Of a stretch of DNA of 64,000 bases, positions 8,977 through 17,200 are shown piece by piece (within the stretch, counting starts at the first letter, position 1; every line of letters starts with the position of its first letter). The position numbers and the translations under genes are program-made. This DNA is from Jeotgalibacillus soli (GTDB lineage Bacteria; Bacillota; Bacilli; Bacillales; Jeotgalibacillaceae). The notes under the pieces are model-generated. The model saw only the letters and a list, made by a program, of their open reading frames with translations, had not been told where the DNA came from and searched no databases. Where the stretch lies: assembly GCF_000829435.1 (NCBI RefSeq), contig NZ_JXRP01000006.1, positions 186,001-250,000 on the forward strand, read 5' to 3'.

Positions 8977-9438
8977 ATGTCGTCCATTGATTCATCGTTT
9001 ATGTCTTTACATGCTGCTCTGCGTGATTTTAGTGTATCAATCCAGGAGCTGTCTGATCCATTTTTAATGGAGGAAGATTTAACACCTGTACAATATACAG
9101 CGCTGGAGTTCATTATATTGAGGGAATCTGTATCGGCAAGGGCACTCTCAGATTTTTTAAAAGTAAAGCCCGCGGCCGTTTCTTCATTGATTACACGATT
9201 AGAAAAGAAAAACTTTATTTCCCGTATGGAAGGTAAGGCTGACAGGAGGATGATCAATCTTTCTGCTACATCAGAAGGACAAGAAGTGTATGACCGTATC
9301 TTTCATCGTTTTTCTACAATGCTTGACCAAATTTATACAAAACTAAGCTGTGACGATCATATGCATTTTGAGCGGATTATTCGCAAGCTAAATGAAGAAA
9401 CGAAGTCAGAATTGACGGAGAAGCAAGCCAAAGCTTAA
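8977..9438 (+). CDS. MarR-family transcriptional regulator
   Basis: 153 aa from the ATG at 8977 (GAAAGGA 8 bases upstream; a TTG at 8971 is too close). Winged-helix MarR fold: LTPVQYTALEFI...ESVSARALSDFLKVKPAAVSSLITRLEKKNFISRMEGKADRRMINLSATSEGQEVYDRI gives the recognition helix (~61-78) and the DRR wing (~88-92), with long terminal helices for dimerisation. It is divergent from the MFS pump at 7639 and is inferred to repress it. It ends in a good terminator. Confidence 0.85.
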   Translation: MSSIDSSFMSLHAALRDFSVSIQELSDPFLMEEDLTPVQYTALEFIILRESVSARALSDFLKVKPAAVSSLITRLEKKNFISRMEGKADRRMINLSATSEGQEVYDRIFHRFSTMLDQIYTKLSCDDHMHFERIIRKLNEETKSELTEKQAKA

Positions 9439-9459
9439 TATATTTGTTTCCTTTTATAA

Positions 9460-9486
9460 AACAGCCCACAGCGGCTGTTTTTTTAT
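9460..9486 (+). terminator. Terminator of marR-type gene
   Basis: AACAGCC / GGCTGTT stem followed by TTTTTT, 20 bases after the stop codon. Confidence 0.8.
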
Positions 9487-9489
9487 GAT

Positions 9490-10287
9490 TAAACAAGTGG
9501 AAAAAGTCTAGAGAGTCTAGAGAGTTGCATAATAGCATATTTTTAATATAAGAAGATACACGTTTTTTTATCGAGTTGGTGAAGCAGAGAAGCTTTAAAA
9601 TACGATCTTGATATAGTTAATGAAAGAGATTGAAAAGGCAGGTCTATTATTTTTAAGCAGATGAGTTATAAGAAGAAGGTTTAGTCATAGTGGAATATCT
9701 TGAGTTATGTTTAAGCTTAATTTGGTGTTTTATGATTTTGATAATAAATAACCACAGTCCAATGCGGATCATTTAGAAGTAATATAATTTTATTTTAAAA
9801 AACAGCTGCTTTGACAGAAAAAGATCTCATATATAAGTCCATGAGTAATAAAAAAATAATCATAACTATTATTTTCTGTTAATAAAAACCATAAAATAAC
9901 TATTTTTTAATTCTGTAAAAAAAGAGTATGTGAAATAGTCTACTTACTAAATGAGAAGAAATTAAAACAAATTTACAGCTTTTTGATATGAACAATTCCT
10001 CTACAGGTTGTTATTAAGGCTTTTGACACAATATTAACCAGTATATGTATTTAAATTTATTGGATCAAACTAATATATTATTCCATCATTTTTTGAAATT
10101 TCATTATAGAAATAAAAAAGAATAAATATATTTTTGAAAGCAAATACTTGATTAATTCGGAATTATATTTAGTATAATGAGTCTATATTTATTTAACAAT
10201 GGTCAAAAAATTCCACATTGTTCATTAAACGACAAAAAAACTAATAATGTTTAGAAATTAAGTCATATTAAACATTGGGGGTATAAG
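9490..10287. other. AT-rich gene-free stretch
   Basis: About 800 very AT-rich bases with many stops in all frames. I see a tandem GTCTAGAGA doublet near 9508 and a candidate operator at 10192-10222, but no gene or RNA I can support. Confidence 0.6.
10192..10222. promoter_or_regulatory. Candidate TetR operator/promoter
   Basis: AACAATG (10195-10201) and CATTGTT (10216-10222) form an exact inverted repeat 66 bases before the TetR gene, just downstream of a TATAAT at ~10173. This is the usual place for autorepression; binding is inferred. Confidence 0.4.
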
Positions 10288-10884
10288 ATGTCACCGGGGA
10301 GAAAAAAGATAGATAAAAGAGTGACAAGAACGAAAGAAGCCTTGAAGGCATCTTTAGTTGAATTAATAGGAGAAAAGGATTTTAGCTCTATTACAATTAC
10401 TGAAATAACAAGGAGAGTGGATTTTAATCGCGGAACTTTTTATGCTCACTATACTGATAAGGAAGAATTGCTAAACGATATTATCACCGATATGATTAAA
10501 GGTTTTACAAATGCTTTTCGTGAAACCTTTAAAGATAGGGATTTTGTGGATTTTAATCAATTAGCATCATCCTCTATTAAGATTTTTGATCATGTGTCTC
10601 TAAATGAGCAAATGTATAAAACAATGTTAAATCCGCATATTATGCCAGGGTTTCTTGAACAGATTGTAGGGGGGGTAAAAAAGGTGATCATGGAGGAGTG
10701 TATATATCATGACTATGATCAGGCTTTAGACATTAATGTATATATCCACAGCCGAGTATACGCACTGATTGGTATGATTATGTATTGGCTGCAAGAAGAT
10801 TTTAAGTATTCTCCTCGTTATATGTCAGAACAGCTCCTGCTTTTAATGAACTACAAGCCCAAACATATCACTATTAAACCTTGA
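10288..10884 (+). CDS. TetR/AcrR-family transcriptional regulator
   Basis: 198 aa, ATG at 10288 after a GGGGG-type ribosome binding site. The N-terminal HTH is clear (~10-58): RTKEALKASLVELIGEKDFSSITITEITRRVDFNRGTFYAHYTDKEELL. The C-terminal ligand domain ends in YSPRYMSEQLLLLM, as in the TetR_C subgroup that includes DhaS-like regulators. No partner gene is adjacent: 800 bases of AT-rich DNA precede it and 380 follow. It is therefore an orphan, perhaps autoregulated through the inverted repeat upstream. Confidence 0.85.
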   Translation: MSPGRKKIDKRVTRTKEALKASLVELIGEKDFSSITITEITRRVDFNRGTFYAHYTDKEELLNDIITDMIKGFTNAFRETFKDRDFVDFNQLASSSIKIFDHVSLNEQMYKTMLNPHIMPGFLEQIVGGVKKVIMEECIYHDYDQALDINVYIHSRVYALIGMIMYWLQEDFKYSPRYMSEQLLLLMNYKPKHITIKP

Positions 10885-11266
10885 ATAATACGTTTAAATA
10901 AGCTGATACCGTTGAAATGGTTTCAGTCTTATTTATCGGATCACTGTGTGGTCAGGGGAAACTCGTGATATAAAAAACGATTATTCTGGAATGCGATCTA
11001 TAGAACGGAGGATATTAGGGAGTTCTTTTTTATAAAATTATTACTATTTTCTTACTAAAGATTTTAATGCTTAAAACCGATCTATATTGTATGCGTTATT
11101 ATATTGGATTAAATTACTAATTGACAAGCTTATATAGGTATAATTTATACTATATAAGCCCTATTTCCACATCTTGTTAATAGTAATTATTGATAAGGAA
11201 GCCCAATTATAATTAAGGAAATAGTAAATTTTTCAACTGTTTTGTAAAAAGAAGGGATGAAATCAA
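10885..11266. other. Intergenic stretch between tetR-type gene and hypothetical gene
   Basis: No gene seen in about 380 bases. A weak hairpin (AAGCTGATACC / GGTTTCAGTCTT, ~10898-10932) follows the TetR gene and may terminate it. A striking palindrome is at 11128-11159. Confidence 0.5.
11121..11159. promoter_or_regulatory. TTGACA element with long near-perfect palindrome
   Basis: GCTTATATAG (11128-11137) and CTATATAAGC (11150-11159) are exact reverse complements, and the pairing continues inward (TATAA/TTATA) with one extra G. It starts two bases after TTGACA (11121-11126) and covers TATACT (11146-11151), so it overlaps the likely promoter of the 127-aa gene. It could be an operator or, if transcribed, a hairpin. 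Confidence 0.45.
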
Positions 11267-11650
11267 ATGAGAATTACTATTGATTTAGCTGTTACCAACG
11301 TGAAACCTCGTTTAAAATCCCATTTACCGAATATTGTTCATTTCGTAGATTCAGAGAACAATCGGTTTATATGGACTACTGCGGTAGATAAACAGCTTCA
11401 GGTTGGTCAATGCTTTACTGCTCAGGTCAGTGTGAATGAAGAAATGTATGATGGGGATGGAAAATTTATTCGAATTAGCCATGTTACTTTAATGGAAACA
11501 GTCGATAAGCTAAGCCCCTCGACTTATAAAGAAAAGCCGTTTTCAGTGATGGACAGACCGGCCGAACCAGAAAAGAAACAGCAGGTACCTACGAATGAGT
11601 TGTTAAAAGATATTGAAAAGACACTTGAACTATTAAAAAAACATTCTTAA
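11267..11650 (+). CDS. Hypothetical protein, 127 aa
   Basis: ATG at 11267 with GAAGGGATG upstream. I do not recognise a family. Residues ~1-80 alternate in a beta-rich pattern (VTNVKPRLKSHLPNIVHFVDSE... FTAQVSVNEEMYDGDGKFIRISHVTLME) that could be a small barrel, then a Pro/Lys-rich linker and a helical C-terminus (TNELLKDIEKTLELLKK). No signal peptide or membrane segment. It lies just outside the mnx cluster and convergent with the small membrane-protein genes; whether it belongs to that system is unknown. Confidence 0.6.
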   Translation: MRITIDLAVTNVKPRLKSHLPNIVHFVDSENNRFIWTTAVDKQLQVGQCFTAQVSVNEEMYDGDGKFIRISHVTLMETVDKLSPSTYKEKPFSVMDRPAEPEKKQQVPTNELLKDIEKTLELLKKHS

Positions 11651-11768
11651 TCCTAATAGACACATACAAAAGATGTGTTGGTGCAAATGGAGTAGGAGAT
11701 TATGAACTCCTATTCCATCAAGTATTCGAATGCTTTGTAATCAACTTCAAACAAATCTCAGATTCTGG

Positions 11769-12230
11769 CTACACTCGTAACGCGAAGTATAAAAGGGCGG
11801 CAGTTATCACCAATAGGACGGTACTAAATAAACTGAAAAATAAAATCGTACTTTCCAATGACAAGGTTGTAGCTGGCAAACTGCAGATGGTTGGATCAAG
11901 AGCCACAGCTCCGATCATTGTCCCCATTATCCCGCCCATTCCTCCATTAAAAATCCCTGCTATAAAGGATTGTATGTTTACCATGAAGCCAAACATAACC
12001 CCTATAGCTGTTCCTAAGAAAAGATTCACTCCGCCTATAAAAATAATATTCTCCGGAATTAACATGAACAAATTCACCCCAACGACCACGCTGAAAACCG
12101 TGCTGCAGGCAATGGTTGTGATAGAACTAAAACGATCACTGAATAAGTGCCGTGATCTATATAATGTTTTGTATAAAAATCCCCCAATAAAAGAATGCAC
12201 CACCAAAACTCCCACTAAAAAAATTTGCAT
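11769..12230 (-). CDS. Small four-TM membrane protein, paralogue 2 of the mnx locus
   Basis: 153 aa, ATG at 12230 with GGAGAG eight bases before it, 22 bases after the stop of the gene at 12669. About four hydrophobic segments. The core AIGVMFGFMVNIQSFIAGIFNGGMGGIMGTMIGA matches its neighbour's GMVSGSLFGGMFDYQTLLSGYINGLISGLMAPMIGA position by position, as do the N-terminal FLYK/FLYR and RSR/RRK patches, so the two are paralogues forming one operon. They diverge from the mnxD-G operon. The SG-1 mnx cluster also carries extra upstream genes (mnxA, mnxB), and these two may be their counterparts; I cannot confirm that by memory. Confidence 0.6.
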   Translation of the reverse strand: MQIFLVGVLVVHSFIGGFLYKTLYRSRHLFSDRFSSITTIACSTVFSVVVGVNLFMLIPENIIFIGGVNLFLGTAIGVMFGFMVNIQSFIAGIFNGGMGGIMGTMIGAVALDPTICSLPATTLSLESTILFFSLFSTVLLVITAALLYFALRV

Positions 12231-12252
12231 GTAAAAATCTCTCCTATATTCT

Positions 12253-12669
12253 TTAAGGAAATTTTGATGACATCATAAGGATCACGAAAGAACTAAGGAA
12301 AAAAATCTCTAATAAAAATATGAATGGTAAACTGCTGGCGGCGGCTGCACCGATCATGGGTGCCATCAAACCAGATATAAGTCCATTTATATATCCGGAC
12401 AATAAGGTTTGATAATCGAACATCCCCCCAAATAAACTTCCAGAAACCATTCCAATAATGGTGGCAGCAACGGTGATTTCTACATAATGCAAAGGGAAGC
12501 GGTTAATTAGTAGCACGCCTGTTGTTAGTGCTAATCCTCCTCCTGCCATCATCGCTATATTCATCCCTAAATGAAAACCAATAAGCTTTCTCCTCCTATA
12601 TAAAAATCCATATGTGAACGATGCGAAAAGGAAGTTTGCATATAGAAAAAATAAAAGCCAAATAGACAT
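12253..12669 (-). CDS. Small four-TM membrane protein, paralogue 1 of the mnx locus
   Basis: 138 aa if started at ATG 12669, which has GAGGTGA six to eight bases upstream; in-frame GTG 12678 and ATG 12675 lie on top of that site. N-terminal hydrophobic segment, RRRK stop-transfer patch, then three more segments with the Gly-rich Q-x(5)-G-x(2)-NG-x(3)-G-x-M motif shared with the downstream paralogue. No known family recalled. A minus-strand CATACTGTA (12697-12689) fits a sigma-K -10, but the start would be very close behind it. Presence beside mnxD-G suggests a role in delivering or exporting Mn or Cu at the spore surface; that is inference. Confidence 0.6.
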   Translation of the reverse strand: MSIWLLFFLYANFLFASFTYGFLYRRRKLIGFHLGMNIAMMAGGGLALTTGVLLINRFPLHYVEITVAATIIGMVSGSLFGGMFDYQTLLSGYINGLISGLMAPMIGAAAASSLPFIFLLEIFFLSSFVILMMSSKFP

Positions 12670-12743
12670 TTTCATCACCTCTTACGTTTACAGTATGAAA
12701 TGGAGAGGTGGGATGACTATATTCTTTTCGCGTTTTTTTACAA

Positions 12744-12771
12744 ACAAATTAGTGCATTTAATCATACGATA
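12744..12771 (+). promoter_or_regulatory. Sigma-K-like promoter of the mnx operon
   Basis: AACA (ACA at 12744-12746), 16-base spacer, CATACGATA (12763-12771). This matches the sigma-K consensus mACm-N16-CATAnnnTA in both boxes and lies 32 bases before the mnxD start, with a GGGGAGGGG ribosome binding site between. Sigma-K drives late mother-cell transcription, which fits an oxidase deposited on the spore's outer layers. Confidence 0.65.
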
Positions 12772-12803
12772 TTAAGAATATTACTGAAAAAGGGGAGGGG
12801 ACA

Positions 12804-13565
12804 ATGAAAACAGGGCTGAGACTGGATGAATATACAAAGGATTTATGGGAAAAGAGGGAGTCTGAAATCAAAAAAATTGATCCTTTTTATGAAACCGCTG
12901 AAAAACTGTCATCACCACCAGGGTCTTGGTCGAGTGAAATAATACGAATTTTTTCTGAATATAAGGAACTGGCGAATCTGTTAAGTGTAATCGAAGCGAT
13001 TCCTGATCAAAAAAAATCTTTAATCCTTATGAATTTTTTTAAAATGAAGCGTTATCAGCCTGTTGTCGTTTATTCACACGTTGGAGAAGAGCTTGAAAGT
13101 ACAACAGGAAGAGTAAGCACTGCTGGACGTGATTTTGTTCTTTTAACAACGATAAATAATCGGATATGGATTCCTTATCACACTATTCATTCCACTAATA
13201 TCCCTTCCGGTGTTCCCGTCTATTCAAACACTCACCAATATGTAATTTATGACAATAATTTAAAAGAGAAACTATTAACAAATTTTGGAGAGGTTGTCTC
13301 GAAAAGAGATGTGCTAATCCAGCAATTTTTTGATGAGACGTTACGTACTAATTTACGATCATGGGTAGGTCTATGGGTAAAGGTTGAGACAGCTGAAAAA
13401 ACGCTTTATGGAAAGATAATAGGAACGAGCGATCACGAGCTTAGCGTTTCATTGCTGGATCATAAAGAGGAGGTTGACTTACGACATATACGAAAAATAG
13501 TTAGTACTCGATTTCTTCCGCGTTTATCTTTATTAAGGAAAAAGTTTTTTAGGGAATTATTTTAG
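12804..13565 (+). CDS. mnxD: MnxD-like protein of the Mn(II)-oxidase operon
   Basis: 253 aa, ATG at 12804 behind GGGGAGGGG. Helical N-terminus (~1-85), then two beta-barrel-like modules: PVVVYSHVGEELESTTGRVSTAGRDFVLLTTINNRIWIPYHTI (~95-140) and WVGLWVKVETAEKTLYGKIIGTSDHELSVSLLDHKEEVDLRHIRKI (~190-235). Each follows the pattern 'G-x-V-x-V ... G-x-I ... I-P/L-x-x-I' also seen in the MnxE and MnxF proteins encoded next. Gene order D-E-F-G supports the name; its own sequence is not diagnostic to me. First gene of the operon under the sigma-K-like promoter. Function unknown; an assembly or coat-anchoring role is plausible. Confidence 0.6.
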   Translation: MKTGLRLDEYTKDLWEKRESEIKKIDPFYETAEKLSSPPGSWSSEIIRIFSEYKELANLLSVIEAIPDQKKSLILMNFFKMKRYQPVVVYSHVGEELESTTGRVSTAGRDFVLLTTINNRIWIPYHTIHSTNIPSGVPVYSNTHQYVIYDNNLKEKLLTNFGEVVSKRDVLIQQFFDETLRTNLRSWVGLWVKVETAEKTLYGKIIGTSDHELSVSLLDHKEEVDLRHIRKIVSTRFLPRLSLLRKKFFRELF

Positions 13566-13601
13566 CAAAATATTTATTTATATAAAGAAAGGGGAGGTAA
13601 A

Positions 13602-13916
13602 ATGGGTAGCAAAAAGTCTAGAGAGAAAGAGGAGCTTATTGACGAGCTTTTTGAAGAGTTTACACAATTAATGGGGAAAGAAATTCTTATCATTACAGAA
13701 TCATCTCAACTCAATTTATTAGGGCAGACCTTCCGTCCTATTTTTGTTGGACCAATCGTGGAAGTTGAAATGGGTCATATTACATTATTCCCTGCAACAA
13801 TTAAGCTTTTAAATGCTCCATTTTTTCAATTTCCAACCCCTCTTTCAATTCCATTTGAAAAAATCACACAATTTACACCGGATTTTGACAGTGACATGAG
13901 ATTTCCGCTTATTTAA
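13602..13916 (+). CDS. mnxE: MnxE, small subunit of the MnxEFG manganese oxidase
   Basis: 104 aa, ATG at 13602 after GGGGAGG. The stretch GKEILIITESSQLNLLGQTF, followed by RPIFVGPIVEVE and PLSIPFEKI, is the conserved core I recall for MnxE of marine Bacillus. In those strains MnxE and MnxF purify as a hetero-oligomer with MnxG, bind copper and are needed for a stable, active Mn(II) oxidase. A small beta-barrel (Sm/DUF2642-like pattern) is predicted. It lies 36 bases after mnxD and 29 before mnxF in one transcription unit. N-terminal region is Lys/Glu-rich and may be disordered. Confidence 0.85.
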   Translation: MGSKKSREKEELIDELFEEFTQLMGKEILIITESSQLNLLGQTFRPIFVGPIVEVEMGHITLFPATIKLLNAPFFQFPTPLSIPFEKITQFTPDFDSDMRFPLI

Positions 13917-13945
13917 GCCGAAGTATAGAGGAGGTTTTTAACAAA

Positions 13946-14230
13946 ATGGGGAACTTGAACAGTATTAACGAAATGCATGATCAGGCAATGATTGATCACT
14001 TTATTAATCATATTGGTGAACGCGTGATATGCTTTATGCCGTCTTATCCCTTTATGTTTATAGGGGGAATTAAAGCTGTATTAGGGGACGTTGTGAAAAT
14101 TGATGTTGAAACTACCCATTTTGCCCAATTGGAAAAACGAGACTGGTATATCCATATTCACAACATTGAAGTCTTTTATATTGAGCGTGAAGGAGAAATA
14201 GAAATTCCGAAGCTGGATGACTTTTGCTGA
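13946..14230 (+). CDS. mnxF: MnxF, small subunit of the MnxEFG manganese oxidase
   Basis: 94 aa, ATG at 13946 behind GAGGAGG. The N-terminal SINEMHDQAMIDHFINHIGERVICFMP and the core VKIDVETTHFAQLEKRDWYIHIHNIEVFYIE match the MnxF family as I remember it. It has several His (HIHNIE) that could bind Cu. Same barrel pattern as MnxE, with which it forms the accessory oligomer of MnxG. Ends 20 bases before mnxG, with AAGGAAAGG as the next ribosome binding site, so E, F and G are likely made in coordinated amounts. Confidence 0.85.
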   Translation: MGNLNSINEMHDQAMIDHFINHIGERVICFMPSYPFMFIGGIKAVLGDVVKIDVETTHFAQLEKRDWYIHIHNIEVFYIEREGEIEIPKLDDFC

Positions 14231-14250
14231 TTTAAAGGAAAGGACGGGGC

Positions 14251-17200
14251 ATGATGTTACGAAGGTATCATGTGGTAGCAATTCCGATCCGAATTGTTTT
14301 TAACAACTTCGGCGACCATAATCCAACTGGGGCTATCTATGTTTTGAAAGAAAACGAATCAACAGTCAAAAAACGGGTCAAAAAAAATCGATTTACACCT
14401 GTTGAACTCGTTCAGCCTCTTACAATTAGGGCAAACGAGGGTGACGTTGTTGAAATCATTTTTGAGAATCAGCTTCCCTATGCGGCCGGAATGCATTTTC
14501 ATGAGGCAGAATATGACGTGTTGACTTCAGATGGGGCTAACGCAGGTCTTAATCCGGATACAAATGTCGAAACGGGTAAAACCATTTTGTATAAAATTTC
14601 CTTACCCTATAAAGGTATCCACTACTTTTCTGATTTAGGCAACGTATCAAGCAGTGAAAAAGGATCAAATATGGACGGGCTTTTTGGTGCCCTGCTTGTT
14701 GAAATCCGTGGCTCGTGGTGGACAGATCCCGTGACAGGTGAACGTCAATCCAGCGGCGTATTTGCCGATGTTCACCACCCATTTCTGCCATCATTTAGAG
14801 AATATGCCTGGTTCTTTAATGATGAAATGGAGGTTAACGATTTAACCGGGAATCGCCCGATCAATCCGGAAACCAATCAAGAAGGGGTATCCTTTCATGG
14901 TGTGAATTTGCGGTATGAGCCTCTTGCGAATCGAAAAAAGCTAATAGATGAGGGTGTTGTATGCCCGGAGTATGAAGGGGAGGAGGTTCATCATGACTCA
15001 TGGGTCTTTGGTGATCCGGCGACACCTATATTAAGAGGTTATCGTGGAGACCCCGCTGTTATTCGATTAATTCACGGCGGTGTAAAAGAGACGCATGTTT
15101 TTCACTATCACGTTCATCAATGGTTAAGCGATTCGGGCAACACCCTTTCCGAAATTGTCGATTCTCAAGCAATCAGTCCGCAATCTCATTATGATGTGCA
15201 GCCGCTGTATGGGCTAGGCAGTCTTCAGGGGGCTATAGGTGATACGATTGTTCATTGCCATTTATATCCTCATTTTGTAGGGGGAATGTGGGGGATCAAC
15301 CGTATTTTTGATACCTTACAGGACGGCAGTCAAGTCTATCCAAACGGCAAGGCAATCGCGGCGCTACAGCCTTTGCCAGATAGGGCAGTACCCCCTTCTT
15401 CAACGAAGCAAAAGCCTGGCTTTCCTAACTTTATCCCTGGAAGGATTGGCTACAAGGCACCAAGACCGCCTCTTTCAATTGTAGGTGGCAGAGATTTGAC
15501 TGAACTGGAAAGAAATGCTGCCATCCCCAATGCCAGGCCTGGTGCAGTTTTTGCAGAACCGAGTCTTGGAAACCCGCCTGTTGTTGAATTCAACGTTTCT
15601 GTAATAGAAAAGAAGATAGTATACAACAAACAGGGATGGAATGATCCTCAGGCTCGATTTTACGTATTTGACAGTGACCTAGATGACATATTATCTGGAA
15701 AAAAAGAACCGGAGCCGCTTGTATTTCACGTTCCCGCAGGAAGCAGCATTAGAATCAATTTCTCAAATAGAATGCCGGAAATTCTTCAAGGAAGTCCTTT
15801 TCAGCTGTTAACAAGAACATACGAAACGGGTTTTCATAACCACTTCGTTAAGTTTGATGTTCTTGTAGCGGACGGTGCAAACACTGGATGGAATTACGAT
15901 AGCTCGGTTTTGCCGGGAGAAACGATTCGCTATGAGTGGTTTGCGGATACAGAATTAAAAGCATTCTTTTTGCACGATCATCTATTCCCAGGAGCAATCC
16001 AGCAGCATGGGGTTTTCGGCGGAGGGATCATTCAACCGCGCTTCTCTTCATTTTTTGATCCAAAAACCGGTATTGAAAAGGACCATGGCACACAGGTAAC
16101 CGTGTCACATCCAATCATTCCGGATTATCGAGACTTTTCTCTTTTTGTACAGGACTTTACGATGCTATTTGATAAAAACGGACGTCCGATTGAACCGCCC
16201 CCATTTCCAGGCTCTGAGGATGACCCAGGAGTTTTTGGCGTGAACTACAAATGTGAACCGCTTCAGTTCAGGCTAGGGAAAGAGTGTGATCCAGCTTACT
16301 CGTTTAGTTCATATGTGAATGGTGATCCTGTTACACCCATCTTGAAGGTGTATGAAGGAGATCCAATCAGAATTCGTCTACTTCAGGGAGCACATGAGGA
16401 ATCCCATAGCTTTAACCTCCATGGTCTAAAATGGAAATCAGAAAGAGCGGATATGGACTCTGCTTCAAAGGACCAGCAGCATATCAGCATATCAGAATCC
16501 TTTACATTTGAATTAGAGGTCCCGCTCTCAGGTGACTATTTATGGGCGTTTGAAGATGAAGAAGATATATGGCTAGGTACATGGGGGCTGATAAGGGCAT
16601 ATGACCAAGTGGTTGATGACTTGATCGTGTTGTCTGACCGGCCTGACCCTCCCCCAAGAACAAAGCCTCTTCCAGTCGTGACAGGAAACCCGCCAGCTCC
16701 TGCTAGGCTTGAATCAGCACTGCCTCCAGGAGCTTCTCTGTATTCGCCCGTTCGAAAATATAATGTGGTCGCATTTCAAACGCCAATCATTTATAACGCG
16801 TATGGAGACCATGACCCCTTTGGCATTATCTTTGCACTCGCAGAGGATGTCAATGATATTCGACTCGGGAAGAAGTACCCTGAGCCTCTAATTCTTCGGG
16901 GGAATTTGGGGGAAATCATTGAAGTAACACTCACCAGCCTACTCAAGTTTGATCTGTTTCCATTCCAGGATGGGATACACCCTTATCCAACAGTGAAAAA
17001 ACAAGCTTTTTATCCTCCTTCTGTTCGGATATCCCTTCACACAAACTTGCTGAGTTATGATGTGAAAACATCAAGCGGAGACACAGTTGGGTTTAACCCA
17101 GATCAAACAGCAGGACCTGGTGAAGTGATTACGTATCGGTGGTATGTTGACGGAGCACATGGTACTTGTGCAATGTGGGATGTAGCCGATTTGCGAAATC

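Noticed and set aside
9490-10287. Phage or mobile-element insertion in the AT-rich stretch
   Set aside because: No integrase, transposase, terminal repeats or tRNA attachment site could be seen.
11887-12234. 115-codon plus-strand frame rich in Pro, Ile and Lys
   Set aside because: Antisense shadow of the minus-strand membrane-protein gene, without a ribosome binding site.
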